Source: Nonomuraea aurantiaca (GTDB taxonomy: Bacteria > Actinomycetota > Actinomycetes > Streptosporangiales > Streptosporangiaceae). Taken from it: a stretch of 64,000 nt of DNA. Positions 62,348-64,000 of this stretch are shown here, piece after piece. The stretch's first letter is position 1. Every line of letters begins with the position of its first letter. The notes under the pieces are model-generated. The model saw only the letters and a program-made list of their open reading frames with translations, ran no database searches and was not told the DNA's origin. The DNA is taken from contig NZ_JAIWNB010000002.1 in NCBI RefSeq assembly GCF_020215705.1, forward strand, positions 310,001 to 374,000, read 5' to 3'. Made by a program: the position numbers and the translations under genes.

Positions 62348-63808
62348 TCACGGAGCAGCGGTCGCCTCGCCGCCGGCCTGCTCACGCGCGAGGAGTCCGC
62401 CGAGGGCGGCGGCGATGATGGGCAGCCCGACGACCACGGCCGCGATCGCCGGCCATGGAGTTTCGAAGGGCACCCGTGGCGGCTCATCCCATGAGCCCGA
62501 CGCGGTGAAAGGCCATAGCAGCAACATCCCGATGGGGCACCCGGCGACCGCGCCCAACACCGTTCCGCACAGCGTGCTCAGCCCCGCACGGGAAGCGGCG
62601 AACCACCGGAAAGTTGCGGCCGATCCGTCACCGGCCCGCCTCAGCACCCGACCCGCTGGCGAACTCGTGTCCTTGCCGTCCCCGGCGGCCCACGCACCGC
62701 AGAGGGCGATGAGGAGCGTCGCCGCGGCGGCGACCAGCCAGGTGGTCGAAGCCTGGAATCCCCGCTCGACATAGGTTTCCGCGATGTCGCCCAGCCGGCT
62801 GTCGAGCCGCGCCTGTTCGCCCGCCGAGATGCGATGGAGGGAGGGATCGACGATCAGCTCGTCCGGCTCCAGTTGATATCCGAGATCCCGGACGACCTTC
62901 GCTGGGACGAAGATCGTCTCCATGTGGGGGTCGACGGTTCTGGCGGCGATCGCCGGGATGGTCTTGGTCGCCAGCGGGCCGTTGTTCCCGGTCACGTCGT
63001 AGCCGATCTCGACCGAGTCGACCTTCACGTCGGCGTTCATGACCACCACAGCCTTGCCCTCGTCGTAGGGCGTCGACTGGTCGCCCGTGATGTACCGCAG
63101 CAGTGCCTCGTCGCCGATGACTTCGTGCGGGTAGACGGACTCTTCCAGCAGGCCAACGTTCTCGGCATACGTGCTGAAGTGTCGGTATTCACGCGAACTC
63201 TCACTCTGGGCGATGGGCACCCCGGGTAACTCCCGCTGGATCGCCGCACGTACAGGACCGGCCTGCTCCGCCGAGAAAACCCGCACCACGAGGGTGCCGG
63301 GCCGGGCGCTGGGGAAGTAGGCGGCCCTGTCCTGCGCCGTCATGCCGACCGCGACGATCGTAAGTGCGATGCCGAAGCTCGTCGCCATCATCGTCACGGT
63401 GATCGCGGGAGCCGTGGTCGGGCGACGACCGGCCAGGTCGCGGGCCGCCAGGCGAACGAGCAGCGGCAGCCGTTTCGTGCACCGACCGAGGATTTCCAGC
63501 AGCCACGAGGCCAGCGGGCCGAAACCTAAGAGGAGCAGACCTCCGCCTATGAGGGTCAGCAGACTGAGCCCGATCAAGACGACGCCGCCGTAGCGCGTGT
63601 CCGCACGCGCCGACCACGCGCCGAATGCCATCATCCAGACGCCGACGAATGACAGGAACAATCCCCCGACCACATATCGGCGGCGTATGCGTACGTGGCG
63701 ATTTCGTGGGGCGGACTGCGCCGCGATCGTCACAGACGCGCAGGCGAACACCGCGGGAATGGCCATAGCCAGGCCGATTCTCAGGAGTACCGAAAGGTCG
63801 AAGATCAT
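62348..63808 (-). CDS. FtsX-family ABC permease lacking the N-terminal half
   Basis: 486 residues from ATG 63808; GTG 63883 would add 25. Four hydrophobic spans near the start (VLLRIGLAMAIPAVFACASV, GLFLSFVGVWMMAFGAW, LIGLSLLTLIGGGLLLL, TVTMMATSFGIALTIVAVGM), an outer domain of about 190 residues, then three more spans. Full-length members of this permease family have a further N-terminal span and outer domain, about 800 residues. So this looks like the C-terminal half of a two-domain FtsX permease, either a natural half-protein or a decayed gene. No ATPase partner is seen in the window. It converges on the pseudokinase gene. Confidence 0.72.
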   Translation of the reverse strand: MIFDLSVLLRIGLAMAIPAVFACASVTIAAQSAPRNRHVRIRRRYVVGGLFLSFVGVWMMAFGAWSARADTRYGGVVLIGLSLLTLIGGGLLLLGFGPLASWLLEILGRCTKRLPLLVRLAARDLAGRRPTTAPAITVTMMATSFGIALTIVAVGMTAQDRAAYFPSARPGTLVVRVFSAEQAGPVRAAIQRELPGVPIAQSESSREYRHFSTYAENVGLLEESVYPHEVIGDEALLRYITGDQSTPYDEGKAVVVMNADVKVDSVEIGYDVTGNNGPLATKTIPAIAARTVDPHMETIFVPAKVVRDLGYQLEPDELIVDPSLHRISAGEQARLDSRLGDIAETYVERGFQASTTWLVAAAATLLIALCGAWAAGDGKDTSSPAGRVLRRAGDGSAATFRWFAASRAGLSTLCGTVLGAVAGCPIGMLLLWPFTASGSWDEPPRVPFETPWPAIAAVVVGLPIIAAALGGLLAREQAGGEATAAP

Positions 63809-63889
63809 GGCCGAATAGTAGTGAGCGTCAGCTGGCGCCGTACGGGCGAGAAAGTCGAAATAAGGCGCGCCCGACCAGCGCACGGTCCG

Positions 63890-64000
63890 TCACGTTCCAG
63901 GGCTCAGCACCGGATCGGTGACCCCGCCGGGGCAGGCGAACTGGGCGATGTCCCAGCCGGCGCGCCGGGCTCCGGCCTGGTAAGCGCTGTCGTAGAAGGC
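63890..64000 (-). CDS. C-terminal end of an unidentified CDS, open at right edge
   Basis: 37 codons read from the right edge to TGA at 63890-63892. Third codon positions are almost all G or C, as in the real genes of the window, so it is likely coding. The residues (AFYDSAYQAGARRAG and QFACPGGVTDPV within it) give no family. It ends 81 bases before the permease ATG, or 6 before its alternative GTG, so the two may form one operon. Confidence 0.45.
   Translation of the reverse strand, partial: AFYDSAYQAGARRAGWDIAQFACPGGVTDPVLSPGT

Noticed and set aside
1..64000. CRISPR arrays, tRNA or rRNA genes, transposase genes or insertion-sequence ends
   Set aside because: None was recognised by eye on either strand; the only tandem repeats are the short in-frame ones inside coding genes.

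Overview
The window is about 72% GC by eye, almost wall-to-wall coding, with many GTG/TTG starts and ATGA/GTGA stop-start overlaps. It carries a modular type I polyketide cluster and an actinobacterial ESX (type VII) secretion locus. This fits a filamentous actinomycete; Streptosporangiales (Nonomuraea/Actinomadura-like) is my inference, not proven by the sequence.

Region 1 (1-33.6 kb) is part of a type I PKS cluster. On the + strand a PKS already running at the left edge (DH-KR-ACP plus C-terminal docking tail) is followed by a one-module PKS (KS-AT-KR-ACP) and a two-module PKS (KS-AT-KR-ACP twice). Next come four coupled genes for a three-carbon ACP-bound extender: 3-hydroxyacyl-CoA dehydrogenase-like, free ACP, acyl-CoA dehydrogenase, FkbH-like glyceryl transferase. 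With no O-methyltransferase in the window these would give hydroxymalonyl-ACP. A type II thioesterase and an Sfp-type phosphopantetheinyl transferase close this strand. Converging on it from the - strand is an operon of a KS-AT-KR-ACP PKS, a KS-KR-ACP PKS that has lost its AT, and a second acyl-CoA dehydrogenase. A DrrAB-like ABC exporter lies upstream of it behind a terminator. Every complete module reduces only to the hydroxyl stage, so this part of the product should be polyhydroxylated. No chain-terminating thioesterase domain is seen.

Region 2 (33.9-36.9 kb) is a border zone: an APH-fold kinase, a DUF1707 membrane protein, a stand-alone LanC-like zinc protein with a Cys-Cys-Gly motif, and a structured leader with an 11-codon ORF.

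Region 3 (36.9-62.3 kb) is an ESX locus in several transcription units: a winged-helix regulator, a small ESX helical protein, a WXG100-transglycosylase fusion, eccB, eccD, eccC, a set of small helical/WXG100 proteins with a YbaB-like protein, the mycosin protease, two further ESX-type proteins and a membrane pseudokinase with an outer FN3 domain. No eccE is seen. The locus is split by unrelated genes: pta and a small secreted protein between eccB and eccD; a HEAT-repeat protein, an AhpD-fold protein and an ECF41-type sigma factor after eccC. The sigma factor and the AhpD-fold gene share a matching promoter pair.

Region 4 (62.3-64 kb) is an FtsX-type permease lacking the usual N-terminal half, and the tail of another gene entering from the right edge.
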